From an uncultured Corynebacterium sp. (lineage in GTDB: Bacteria > Actinomycetota > Actinomycetes > Mycobacteriales > Mycobacteriaceae), in NCBI GenBank assembly GCA_946220775.1, contig CAMIFC010000034.1:1-19511 (forward strand): DNA of 19,511 bases, in the 5' to 3' direction. The notes under the pieces are model-generated. The model searched no databases. It was not told the DNA's origin and saw only the letters and a list, made by a program, of their open reading frames with translations. Positions 7,712 through 15,624 of this stretch are shown in pieces. How positions within the stretch are numbered: the stretch's first letter is position 1; every line of letters begins with the position of its first letter. Position numbers and translations under genes: made by a program.

Positions 7712-7731
7712 CCCGGCCTGCGCAGGCCGGG
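7712..7731. repeat. Perfect 20-bp palindrome
   Basis: CCCGGCCTGCGCAGGCCGGG is its own reverse complement with no spacer. It lies about 130 bp past cysX. No T-run follows. It could be a factor-binding site or a transcription-pausing cruciform or hairpin. Confidence 0.7.
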
Positions 7732-7813
7732 CCCGCGCCCATGTGGTTCGCACAGGCCCAGCCCCGCGCTCACCTGGGAGTTTGCGTGTGTCTACTCCGC
7801 ACTACCTCCAGAT

Positions 7814-7884
7814 ACTGCCTGTAGTTGGGAAATGGTTTTGCAAAACCCCAGGTCACGAAAAACCATTTCGCAACTACAGACAGT
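7814..7884. repeat. Long inverted repeat with alternative inner palindrome
   Basis: Arms of 26 nt (7814-7839 and 7859-7884) pair with two mismatches around a 19-nt loop. The inner end of the left arm also belongs to the perfect 14-nt palindrome GGTTTTGCAAAACC (7834-7847), so two competing folds are possible. It lies between convergent genes and may end transcription from both sides. Confidence 0.7.
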
Positions 7885-7980
7885 CCTCCAAAGTATGCGG
7901 GACCCGACTCCGGGTCGCCCCAAGGCAAAAGACCATCCCCCGGAGCGGCCAGCCCCCAGGAAGAAGCTCAATACCGGCGT

Positions 7981-9441
7981 TTAGTCCTTATTATTGCCGT
8001 CGGAATTGGCTTCATCTGTAGCTCCCGCAGCACCTTCGCCACCAGCGCTTTTGGCGCCTTTATCCGCAGCGTCCGCAGCAGATTCGTCCGCACTATCACC
8101 AGAATTCTCAGAACCCAGCACCGAGAGCTCCAGTCCGTGTTGCTCCGACTGCTTGACCCAGTGGTCGATCAGTTCTTCTTCGTTGATGTCGCGATCGTCG
8201 TCGGACTGTCCAAGCTCGAACACGGCATCAGCGGCGACGCCTTCAACTGCCAACTGCTCGCTGACAGAAGACTCCTGCACTGTGCGGTTGAGCTCTGCGA
8301 GCTCGCGTTTGCGCAGCCGAGTTTTCGGATCCACCATCTTGAGGATAAGCACACGGATCTTGTCACGGCGCAGCACTTCTTGCCCGATCTTCTCGCGCCC
8401 CTTGAGCAGCCAGGTCACCAGCAGAACGACAATAATCAGTACGCCCAGCCAGCCCATGATCGGGTAGACCTTGTTGATCAGCATCTTGAATTCGAAGAAG
8501 CTCAGGCCGAAGCTTGCGGCCGTGATAATCACAAGAACGTGGACGTATCGCCGCGGCGCCCGCACCGTGATGCGCTTAGAGAGCGAATAAATCACGCCCA
8601 GTGTCGTCGAGTAGATCATGCCGTAAGTAGCGATCGAGGCGATCACACCGATTGCCGGGTTGATTTGGTTCAACAGTAGAAGAATGGGCAGGTCAGAATC
8701 GTGGACCAAATCAATCTGCAGAATGAAAGTGACGGTAAGCGCAATCAGGAGGACTGCGAAAAGCATTCCGCCTGCGAAGCCTCCCCAGCCCGCAGCCTTG
8801 GTATTCCAGCTCGATCCACCGATCAGAATGGCTATCGAAATACCGGAAAACATGCAAAGCCCGACATAGTTCAGCGTCGCGAAAAGCCAGTTTGGCAGTG
8901 GTTGTGGCACCGTTTCCTGTGCCGTGGCGGAGGCCGTTGCCCAATCTGCATCCACCGTGGCTAGGCCGTACACAATAGCGACAATGATCAGCACGACCAT
9001 CAGCGGCGTGATGTAGCCGAGCAACGCAGATACTCGATCGACGTCTAGTAGGCCGGTAATTAGCACCAACACGCACATGAGCGCAGAACCCACCCACAGC
9101 GGAAGCCCAAACTGCTGCTTCAGGTTCGCACCCGCGCCAGCAAGCATCACGAAACTGATGCAGAACTGGCTAATCGAAAGCGAATAGTCGAGGAATCGCC
9201 CCATGTAGCGTCCGGATATTTTGTTAAAGACAACCGAGTGTGACGTCGCTTTAAAGTAGCTGCCGTACTGCAGAATCACCAGGGCAGTCAGGGGAAGAAT
9301 GACGACAATGAGTGCCGCCCCGACCAACCCCCACGTTCCGTAAGCCGCATACTACTGGAGGGGTTCTTGACCGGAGGAGAATCCGGCCCCGACAGTAACT
9401 CCGAAGTACGCCATGGCGAGTAGGAATACTCGTCGGAACAA
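7981..9441 (-). pseudogene. YkvI-type (APC superfamily) membrane transporter, amber-interrupted
   Basis: A transporter with about ten membrane helices, of the YkvI type. From TTG at 9441 the N-terminus reads MFRRVFLLAMAYFGVTVGAG then FSSGQEPLQ, the typical first helix with the GAGFxSGQE substrate-loop motif. Codon 30 (9352-9354) is TAG. The same frame then continues directly as YAAYGTWGLVGAALIVV and stays open to 7981. The stop sits inside a conserved helix-1/2 stretch, so a single-base change (for example CAG to TAG) interrupts an otherwise intact gene. The C-terminal 115 or so residues are a hydrophilic, acidic, Ala/Ser/Asp-rich tail. dsdA lies just upstream on the same strand, so uptake of D-serine or a related amino acid is possible but unproven. 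Alternatives are a sequencing error or amber readthrough. Confidence 0.8.
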
Positions 9442-9468
9442 GAGAATGCACCGCGTTTCTATAAAGTT

Positions 9469-9500
9469 AGTTCGAAGAATGGACGATAGTTCGGAACTAT
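9469..9500. promoter_or_regulatory. Candidate operator upstream of the transporter gene
   Basis: ATAGTTCGGAACTAT (9486-9500) is a 7+1+7 palindrome. The half-site TAGTTCG recurs at 9469-9475, 18 bp before its copy at 9487-9493, and A+T-rich TATAGA/TATAAA words nearby could serve as -10 elements. This cluster in the 190-bp gap between dsdA and the transporter gene looks like a regulator-binding site. I do not recognise the regulator. Confidence 0.4.
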
Positions 9501-9635
9501 ATGGACCTTTATAGACATTACAGAGGTTAATCGCGCAGACAACTTTCCTTTGCATCCGCGACGCACTTTGTCCTGTGCGGCGATAACCGGCCTTGCATCG
9601 GAACTGGCAAGCGCGCCGAAGACCAGCGAGCGCCG

Positions 9636-11021
9636 CTAGCCCAACAGCTCGCGGCCGCGGGCGACGTACTCCGCCATCTCGTCCACCGGCACCATCGAGC
9701 CTCCGGTCACCCAGGCCAGGTGAGTCGCCTGCTGGAATGCCTCATCGGTGAGCCCCAACCGCGCGCGGTAGTTGGCGGCGCTCTCACTGCCTGCGCAGCC
9801 ACCAGTATCATCCATCAACCCAGCCACCACGCCCGGCCCGAAGAGCGCCGTTGCGGAGCTCGGCTCACACAGTAAACCCTCCGATTCCGACAGCAAAGCC
9901 ACAGCTCGGAACATGTTTTCGTCGCTGACGGTGTAGTAGCCGTCAATCAGCCCCTGCATCCGCGAGCCGACAAAACTAGAGGGCCGCCCCACCGCCAGCC
10001 CATCAGCGGCAGTCACATTGTCAATGCCATAATTCTGCACCGAAACTTGATCGTGCAGTCCCGTGTACACACCCAACATCATCGCGGGTGAGTGCGTCGG
10101 TTCCGCGAAAATGCAGCGCACCGCGTTGCCGAGGGCTGCCTTCAGCCCGAAGGCCACACCTCCCGGCCCGCCACCGACACCGCAGGGGAGGTAGACGATG
10201 AGCGGGCTGGCGTCCGAAATGCGAACATCAAAAGTGCGAAGTTGGGCGGCGGTGCGGGCGCCGGCGACGGCGTAGCCGAGGAAGAGGGATGTGGAGTTTT
10301 CGTCGTCGACGAAGTGTGTGCGCGGGTCGGATTCGGCGTCTGCGCGGCCGGCGGCGACGGCGACGGAATAGTCGGAATCGTACTCGCGGACGGTGACGCC
10401 ATGCGCGCGCAACCGGTCCTTTTTCCACTGGCGTGCGTCGGAGCTCATGTGCACGGTGGCTTGAAAGCCCAGCTCAGCAGCCATAATTCCGATGGAGAGC
10501 CCGAGATTTCCCGTGGAGCCGACGGCGACGGAATGGCTCGCGAACAGCTCGCGCGCGGCGGGGGCGCGCAGCACGCGGTAGTCGCTGTTGAGCGTGATCA
10601 GCTCGTTTTCGAGCGCGAGGCGTTCGGCGAGTTCTAGCACTTCGTAGATGCCGCCGCGGGCTTTGATCGACCCGGAAATTGGCAGCTCGGAGTCCAGCTT
10701 TGCCCAGAGTTGCCCGGGGATTCGCGCGCCGCCACCCGCTACCTCGCCCGTGCTCGCCCCCTGCAGCCCCGCCATCGCCGCCTGCATATCCGGTACCGCA
10801 CGAATAGGAGATTCGATAATGCCACCGGTCGCCCGCGTCGCCGGGAACGCGTCCGCTAGGTACGGCGCGAAGCGTTTTAGCCGGTCAGCGGCGTCTTGAA
10901 TGTCCGCGCGGGTCAGTCCCACGTCGGCGAGCCCGGCGGCCGCGTCCTTGATTTTGGGGTTGAACCAGTGTGTCTCGCGCAGCGCGATGAGGTCCCGAAT
11001 CAGCGGGTCGTTGGTGTTCAT
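9636..11021 (-). CDS. dsdA: D-serine ammonia-lyase (D-serine dehydratase)
   Basis: Cytosolic PLP enzyme converting D-serine to pyruvate and ammonia, giving both detoxification and use as a nutrient. The 461-residue protein follows E. coli DsdA closely through its length. KLDSELPISGSIKARGGIYE carries the Schiff-base Lys120. GSTGNLG (168-174) is the phosphate/substrate Ser-Thr-Gly-Asn loop. HMSSDARQWKKDRLRAHGVT and PCGVGGGPGG (279-288), which binds the PLP phosphate, are near-identical to DsdA. The C-terminal THLAWVTGGSMVPVDEM is also diagnostic. ATG at 11021 has only a weak ribosome site; TACCCT six bases upstream could be a -10 box producing a leaderless message. No dsdC-like regulator is adjacent. 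The gene downstream on the same strand is the damaged transporter, a functionally sensible partner. Divergent from the CAP protein gene. Confidence 0.95.
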   Translation of the reverse strand: MNTNDPLIRDLIALRETHWFNPKIKDAAAGLADVGLTRADIQDAADRLKRFAPYLADAFPATRATGGIIESPIRAVPDMQAAMAGLQGASTGEVAGGGARIPGQLWAKLDSELPISGSIKARGGIYEVLELAERLALENELITLNSDYRVLRAPAARELFASHSVAVGSTGNLGLSIGIMAAELGFQATVHMSSDARQWKKDRLRAHGVTVREYDSDYSVAVAAGRADAESDPRTHFVDDENSTSLFLGYAVAGARTAAQLRTFDVRISDASPLIVYLPCGVGGGPGGVAFGLKAALGNAVRCIFAEPTHSPAMMLGVYTGLHDQVSVQNYGIDNVTAADGLAVGRPSSFVGSRMQGLIDGYYTVSDENMFRAVALLSESEGLLCEPSSATALFGPGVVAGLMDDTGGCAGSESAANYRARLGLTDEAFQQATHLAWVTGGSMVPVDEMAEYVARGRELLG

Positions 11022-11526
11022 GTTGCCAGGGTAGCCGTCTTTTCTGCGATTTTTTTCAGGACGCCAACCCCGTCACACTTGCCCCAACCGCATCGATCTG
11101 GGCTTCGTGTATGGGTATGCTCGCCGCGACGACTTTTTCGAAGACGATTTAGCCTAGCGATTCGGCCTAGTGAATTTCGATTATTCGAAATACCTTAAGA
11201 TTTCTTTGAAACGCTAATAAGCTGACGAGTTCCGCGTACGCACATGGTTTTCGCAGGAAAATGGCATTTACGCAACCAGTCGCCGAACTCAATCTAGTAG
11301 CCCGAACAATCCGCAAATCAGCAGGTCACGGCACATTTTTAAACCCCGAAAGATCCCCACCATATTTCTTCCTGACAGAAATCTTTGGGGTCACTTTAAG
11401 TTACTTAAAACAGCGAAACTTCTTCACAATTGCGCTGGATCCGGGGTATGGTCATGTTTCGTAACCATCGCTACACACGTTGACTGGAAACACGACCAAT
11501 TCGGCTAGCATTAGGAATGTGAATCT
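11022..11526. other. Divergent intergenic region dsdA / CAP protein
   Basis: About 500 bp, A+T-rich on the right side, with no credible gene (a 67-codon frame at 11261-11464 has no ribosome site or resemblance). It holds several small dyads: ATTTCGA-N4-TCGAAAT (11174-11191), a tandem pair of GATTnnGCCTAG words (11146-11170), TTTAAG-N3-CTTAAA (11395-11409), and a longer imperfect inverted repeat CCCCgAAAGAT/ATCTTTGGGG (11344-11354, 11381-11390). Promoters for both neighbours must lie here. The large size suggests regulated expression of the secreted CAP protein. Confidence 0.5.
11174..11191. promoter_or_regulatory. 18-bp dyad, candidate operator
   Basis: ATTTCGATTATTCGAAAT has perfect 7-bp arms around TTAT. 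It lies in the divergent spacer about 150 bp from dsdA and 335 bp from the CAP gene. It does not match the corynebacterial LexA box well, and its owner is unknown. Confidence 0.4.
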
Positions 11527-12267
11527 GTGAATAAGAAAGTTGGCGCACTGTCCGCCCTCGTTTTGTCGGCTGGTCTCGTATTCGGAGGCACCCCGACTGC
11601 ACTGGCTAACTCCTGCCCGTGGAACCCAGCTCCTGTCCAAGGCAATGAACAGCCTGCCCCTTCCCAAGACGTTCCAACTGATATTCCAGATGGTGTGGGC
11701 GACCTCGGCAACACCGATGGAACTTCTGGCCAGGATCCAGTGGAGCAGTCCAGTGAAACCAGCAGCTGGTGGGATCGTTTCCTGGAGATGATCGGTATCG
11801 CACCAAATCCTTCTGGCGGCTCGAACCCAGGTGGTGGCGCGCCGGGCAATGGTGGCGGGAACTCGCCGATCAGCTCCCAGCCAGGCGATGACAAGACCGA
11901 GAAGGTCGGGGGTGTCACCAAGGGCAGCAGCGCTAAGGCTGCTGAGCTGATCAACGCGGAGCGTCAGAAGCACGGCCTGAAGGCTGTTCCTATCAACCAG
12001 GCGAACGTGAAGGAGGCGCAGGAGTGCGCCATCTCGAACGTGTCTCGTTTCGCTCGTGGTGACCGCAGCATGCGTCACTGTGGCTACGAGAACCTGATGG
12101 CCAGCCCAACGGAGATGAGCGCGCAGGCTCTGGTTCAGGGTTGGATGAACAGCCCTGGTCACCGCGCCGCGATCCTGAACCCGAAGGCAACCTCGGTTGG
12201 TGTGGGCTGGGCAACGGCTCCTAACGGTGGCTACATCTACGCCGCTAACCTCTCTATCAACTGGTAG
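11527..12267 (+). CDS. Secreted CAP (SCP/PR-1-like) domain protein
   Basis: Secreted protein of 246 residues. GTG at 11527 follows AGGA by about 11 bases. Residues 1-28 form a Sec signal peptide with ALA|NS cleavage. Residues 29-132 are a low-complexity linker (Pro/Gly/Ser/Asn-rich), with one hydrophobic amphipathic patch SSWWDRFLEMIGIA (79-92). Residues 135-246 are the CAP domain: AAELINAERQKHGL, HCGYEN (184-189), WMNSPGHRAAIL (206-217) and VGVGWA. His184, Glu188 and His212 fall at the usual CAP cavity positions. Cys167 and Cys185 could form a disulfide. Bacterial CAP proteins of this type are common in actinobacteria and firmicutes, but their activity is mostly unproven; proposed roles include lipid or sterol binding and envelope stress. 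No wall anchor is present, so the product is released or held by its N-terminal linker. Confidence 0.88.
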   Translation: MNKKVGALSALVLSAGLVFGGTPTALANSCPWNPAPVQGNEQPAPSQDVPTDIPDGVGDLGNTDGTSGQDPVEQSSETSSWWDRFLEMIGIAPNPSGGSNPGGGAPGNGGGNSPISSQPGDDKTEKVGGVTKGSSAKAAELINAERQKHGLKAVPINQANVKEAQECAISNVSRFARGDRSMRHCGYENLMASPTEMSAQALVQGWMNSPGHRAAILNPKATSVGVGWATAPNGGYIYAANLSINW

Positions 12268-12302
12268 TTCACCAGTTCCCGCTGCTTTGTGAGGCAGTAT
12301 TG

Positions 12303-12350
12303 CGCACCGGTTCCTCTTGGGGAAGACCGGTGCGTTCGCATTTTTTTATT
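12303..12350 (+). terminator. Rho-independent terminator of the CAP gene
   Basis: CGCACCGGT (12303-12311) pairs perfectly with ACCGGTGCG (12326-12334). After TTCGCA comes a run of seven T bases and ATT (12341-12350). It sits 36 nt after the CAP stop codon and should prevent readthrough into the GIY-YIG gene. Confidence 0.85.
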
Positions 12351-12433
12351 TAGGACGCCACCCCGTGCACTAATGGTGTCCCTTCAGTCGGTGGAAATCG
12401 TCTTGCTGGGATCGGGTGTCGGATACCTCTGCG

Positions 12434-12456
12434 GTAAACTCACGACCATTGTTTAC
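12434..12456. promoter_or_regulatory. GTAAAC-N11-GTTTAC dyad upstream of the GIY-YIG gene
   Basis: Perfect 6-bp arms 11 bp apart end two bases before the AGGAGG ribosome site of the GIY-YIG gene. The position suits an operator for autoregulation, but the arms are short and the regulator is unknown. Confidence 0.3.
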
Positions 12457-12469
12457 TAGGAGGTGGCGC

Positions 12470-13380
12470 GTGGCGGCCCCAAGAACTGTGCAGATGTTTT
12501 TGATGGACGGCTCACCCCATGGCCGGATTAAGTGTTCGTTGGATAATTGGGTGGGCAAGGTCTACCTCATCCCACGCACCGAGATTATCCGCTCCAAGGA
12601 TCGGCCTGAGCTGACCCAAACTGGCATCTACCTGTTGTTCGGCACCGATACTGAAACCGGTGAGGAGCTGATTTATGTGGGGCAGGCTCGTGAGCGTAAG
12701 AACGGCAACGGGGTGCTGAGCCGGGTAATGGAACATCTTAGTGAGGAGAAGCTCGACTACTTCACTCACGCGATTTTGATCATTGATGCGGATAATTCAT
12801 TTGGTCCCACCGAGATTTCTTATCTGGAAAATGCTTTCTACCAGCTGGCTTTGACGGCTGATCGTGTCCGTGCGGTGAATAGTAGTGATCCTTCACCTGG
12901 CAACGTGACGGAGGAGAAGAAGGCTGCGCTTGACGAGTTCATCTCCTTGGCGAAGATTCTGATCGGATCACTGGGCTACCGGGTGTTTGATGCGGTTGAT
13001 GATGCTAAAAAAGTTACGCAGAACCCATCTGAGGTGGAGCCTCCAAATGTGGAACCGCTGTTGTATTTGAATGCTGCTGGTGCGTCGGGCACTGGCCGAC
13101 AGACTACTGATGGGTTTGTCGTTCTCGCGGGGGAAAGTTGCGATTTGGGATGACCCGTTCGGTCCCGGAGTCGACGCGTAAGTATCGGGAGAACTTTTCG
13201 GATCGGGTTAACGAATCTGGGGAGTTGTTTCGAGACGTTCTGTTCAGGTCTCCTTCTGCAGCTTCAGACTTCTTGACTGGTTCATCGACTTCGGGTCAGG
13301 TGCTTTGGAAGAACCAAGACGGGATTGCTTTGCGCGATCTCGAGCAAGCTGAGTTGGAGTGCGCCACTACGGATCTATGA
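12470..13380 (+). pseudogene. GIY-YIG nuclease with C-terminal DUF4357, frameshifted
   Basis: Putative nuclease linked to DNA modification genes. Start GTG at 12470 has a perfect AGGAGG at 12458-12463. The GIY-YIG core is TGIYLLF (51-57), IYVGQA (68-73), a following Arg/His-rich helix (R85, H89) and the metal-binding Glu120 in SYLENAF. The first frame ends after residue 227 at 13151-13153. A second frame that overlaps and continues to 13380 encodes the rest of a DUF4357-like domain (SPSAASDFLTGSSTSG then VLWKNQDGIALRDL). One extra G in the five-G run at 13129-13133 would join the two as VLAGGKLRFGM and give a protein of about 300 residues. So the gene is broken by loss of one base, or the run is a slippage/phase-variation site, or the base is a sequencing error. 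Such GIY-YIG/DUF4357 proteins are often found beside methyltransferase genes, as here. Confidence 0.78.
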
Positions 13381-13542
13381 ACACCAAATGGTCCATCGAC
13401 TAGTGAGGCATAGGGACCTTCGTTTTGTATTCAGTAGAATGGGTACGTAGAAGGGGTTCTACTGCCACCGTGAGCTGGGTGAAATGAGGTAAAGAGCATT
13501 TCGAGGCGTTGCTTATTTGCTATGGCTTTTAAGTTACTTTCA

Positions 13543-14024
13543 TCACCGGGTCTTTCGTGCGATATCTGCTAGCTTCCAATAATAATTCGGGGAATTATTC
13601 ATGACTGATCGAGTTAGAGTGTTAAACACGGCGTTTGCATCCTCGTAAATGAGGTTTAAGTGACTTTCGTCCTCGTAGTCAGCCAGTGCTTCTAGAATAA
13701 GGGATGAAACGGGAAGCTTTAGGTCGGGATCTGCTTGCCAACAGTTCCATAGGCGATGCCTCCCGTTGAGAATACGGCGAAAAGGATCCACTCGAGGAGA
13801 TTTAGCCTGAGCGAACCAGTCTCTTATTATCTGGAGAGAGGTAGGGGGAGTCTGTTGGTCTCTATTTCTAAGTAACAGTACCCGGGGACATCATGATTTC
13901 GCGGTAAATTCGTGCTCTGAATGATGTTGCCTATTTTTTCGGCATAGGCTCCAATTTCAAGCCAGTCCAGTTGATATTTATCTGAGTATCTTGGAGGCCG
14001 GTGATCTTCCTCATCGGGGTCCAT
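13543..14024 (-). pseudogene. Unrecognised broken gene of the decayed island
   Basis: ATG at 14024 lies 12 bases after the stop of the methyltransferase remnant, and the gene runs on the same strand. The first frame stops at 13827. The next frame, open without interruption to 13543, has coding-like sequence from before that point (SLQIIRDWFAQAKSPRVDPF). Adding one base to the five-C run on the - strand (13844-13848) joins them into about 160 residues, reading NRLPPTSLQIIRDW at the junction. I do not recognise the family. A piece LNGRHRLWNCW followed by LPV is weakly like the GxHR motif of ParB/Srx-like folds, but this is not enough for a call. The DNA is visibly A+T-richer than its neighbours, suggesting acquired DNA. 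Confidence 0.5.
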
Positions 14025-14035
14025 GATTCATGAAG

Positions 14036-15298
14036 TCAATGATAGTCGATCTCATTGACTGCCGTTGTTGTCTGGGATTCTTCGTTTAAGAAGTTGCCGG
14101 CACCACACGCCGGGTCCAAGAACACGTGCTCCGCCAGCGAATCCCGGAATCGGCGCAGGTCAGGAACACTCGTGGACTTATTGCGGATCAGCCGGGTGGC
14201 CTTGTCCCGCAGTTCGTCCAGGAACAGTGGCTCCAGCACCTTCAGGATGTTCTTCTCACTCGTGTAGTGCTCACCATCGCCACGCCGGGCTTCCTTGGAC
14301 TTCACCAGCTGGAACATCGACCCGAAAATAGCTGGCGAAATACGAATCCAGTGGAACTGAGACGCCGCCAGCAGCGCCTCGCGCATCTCCTCATCGAAGA
14401 ACTCCTGCGGCATGTGCTCTGCAAACAGACTGCCGTTCACATAAGGGAAACGCTTGATTTCCTTCGGAATGCGGGTCTCCCTCCTATTCTCCGGAGTATT
14501 AAGCACCTGGAAAAGGGTATTCAGGCGTGCACCGAGGTTGTCTGGCGTCGTATCGAAAAGAAGGAAACGATGGAACAGGTCCTCCTCCCACAAACCTGCA
14601 TCGTCGCCGTACAACAGGAAAAGAATGCGAGTCAGGAAAATCGAGGTCTTCTGAACCGCGTAATCCTCTTCCTCGGGATTAGTGGGAGCTTCCTCACCGA
14701 CCTTTTCATCCGCATCCACGCCCACCATCGCGTTATACAAATCCGCCATGAGTCGCGACGCATGAATGGAGGCCTCTTCCTCCTCCTTCTTCGTCACCGT
14801 CTCTTGGCCAGCCAGGAACATCAGCTGATCGATATGATCCGTGACCTCATCGATCGTGAACTTCGTGGTGAAACCATTGTCACCCAGCTTCGTGAGGTGC
14901 AGGTTTTCAAAGTCCGACACGAGCACGTACTTCGGCTACTCGTGCTGCCCAATCGATCCGCCTGCGAGGTAGTCGAGCGCCTGTTCGTACGCCGCATCGA
15001 GGTCGCGCCCCAGGGATTTCGCCTCCCCAAGAACGACGCCAGACCAGAACAAGTCAATAAACCCATGCCGCCCCGTGGTGGCGCGCTGTGCTTCCTGCTC
15101 GAACAGACTAATGCGCTCGGGGATTACGCCGAAGCAGCGCAGCAGATCGGACCAGAACTGCTGGGCATAGGACTTCTCGGTGCCGGTGGTTTTCTCCTCG
15201 CGCCACCGGTCGATGGTGGGGCGCCAGTGGGTGGAGAAGGCATCGAGGCGCTGGCGAATCTCGCCGCGATCCATGGAAAGCTGGGTGGAAGGGTTCAT
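14036..15298 (-). pseudogene. MmeI-like type IIL restriction-modification enzyme, N-terminal remnant
   Basis: N-terminal half of a single-chain restriction-methylation enzyme. ATG at 15298, seven bases after TAAGAT, suits a leaderless start. The nuclease region reads FIDLFWSGVVLGEAKSLGRD: Asp82-x9-Glu92-x-Lys94, the same spacing as the D-x9-ExK nuclease site of MmeI. Codon 121 (14936-14938) is TAG inside the expected QHE-x-PKYVLVSDF stretch, and the frame then continues. A helical linker follows (SPAIFGSMFQLV, then GEHYTSEKNILKVLEPLF), then methyltransferase motif I DPACGAGNFL from codon 395. Directly after it, near 14087, resemblance ends: 16 unrelated residues and a stop follow. Motif IV (NPPF/Y), the target-recognition domain and the C-terminus are missing. 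Two independent lesions show decay of a former defence gene of about 900 residues. Confidence 0.82.
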
Positions 15299-15339
15299 GT
15301 GGGAAATCTTATCGAAGGCTGCGGACAGCACTCGCTGTG

Positions 15340-15369
15340 AGCTGGGTGTTTAGGGGTGAAAACCCAGCT
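15340..15369. promoter_or_regulatory. Inverted repeat upstream of the methyltransferase remnant
   Basis: AGCTGGGT (15340-15347) and ACCCAGCT (15362-15369) are perfect 8-bp arms around a 14-bp spacer, about 45-70 bp before the ATG at 15298. It could have been the operator of the restriction-modification gene. A controller gene is not seen. Confidence 0.35.
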
Positions 15370-15624
15370 TGATATCGAACTGGTGTTCGTGTTGGGGACA
15401 GTTCGGGCGTTGGTTTGAGTGTTGGTTCGGGTGTTGGTCTGGGGGTGGTCCGGTGCGGGCGGTAGTCAAACGTACCCCGGGGTGTCTTGGGGGCCCAGGG
15501 GTGACTCGGTGTGCCCCGGGTACTTCAGGGTGCCCCCGGAGGGCGCCTTAGGGTAGCTTTTCTCGGTAACGCCAGTCACATTAGCCCCTTGCGTACTATT
15601 TACTCGCCTAAGTGAAAGGTGGCA

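Larger units (their letters stand above)
7582..7980. other. Convergent intergenic region after cysX
   Basis: About 400 bp without a convincing gene separate cysX (+) from the membrane protein gene (-). The left part is G+C-rich with GTGGCTGG/GGCTGGCT-like words and a perfect 20-bp palindrome (7712-7731). The right part holds a long inverted repeat (7814-7884). Frames here are shadows of these repeats. The expected remainder of a sulfate-assimilation operon is absent. Confidence 0.6.

Noticed and set aside
11174..11191. TCGAA-containing dyad as a LexA (SOS) box
   Set aside because: The half-sites and spacing differ from the corynebacterial LexA consensus, and the flanking genes are not SOS genes. 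Kept only as an unassigned dyad.
11457..11466. GTAAC word before the CAP gene as an MtrA site
   Set aside because: Only one clear GTAAC half-site is present, not the expected direct-repeat pair.
13470..15348. 12-nt direct repeat GTGAGCTGGGTG at 13470-13481 and 15337-15348 flanking the methyltransferase region
   Set aside because: Considered as an insertion target-site duplication. Several 12-nt matches are expected by chance in 19.5 kb, the ends do not fit gene borders, and no transposase or integrase is present.
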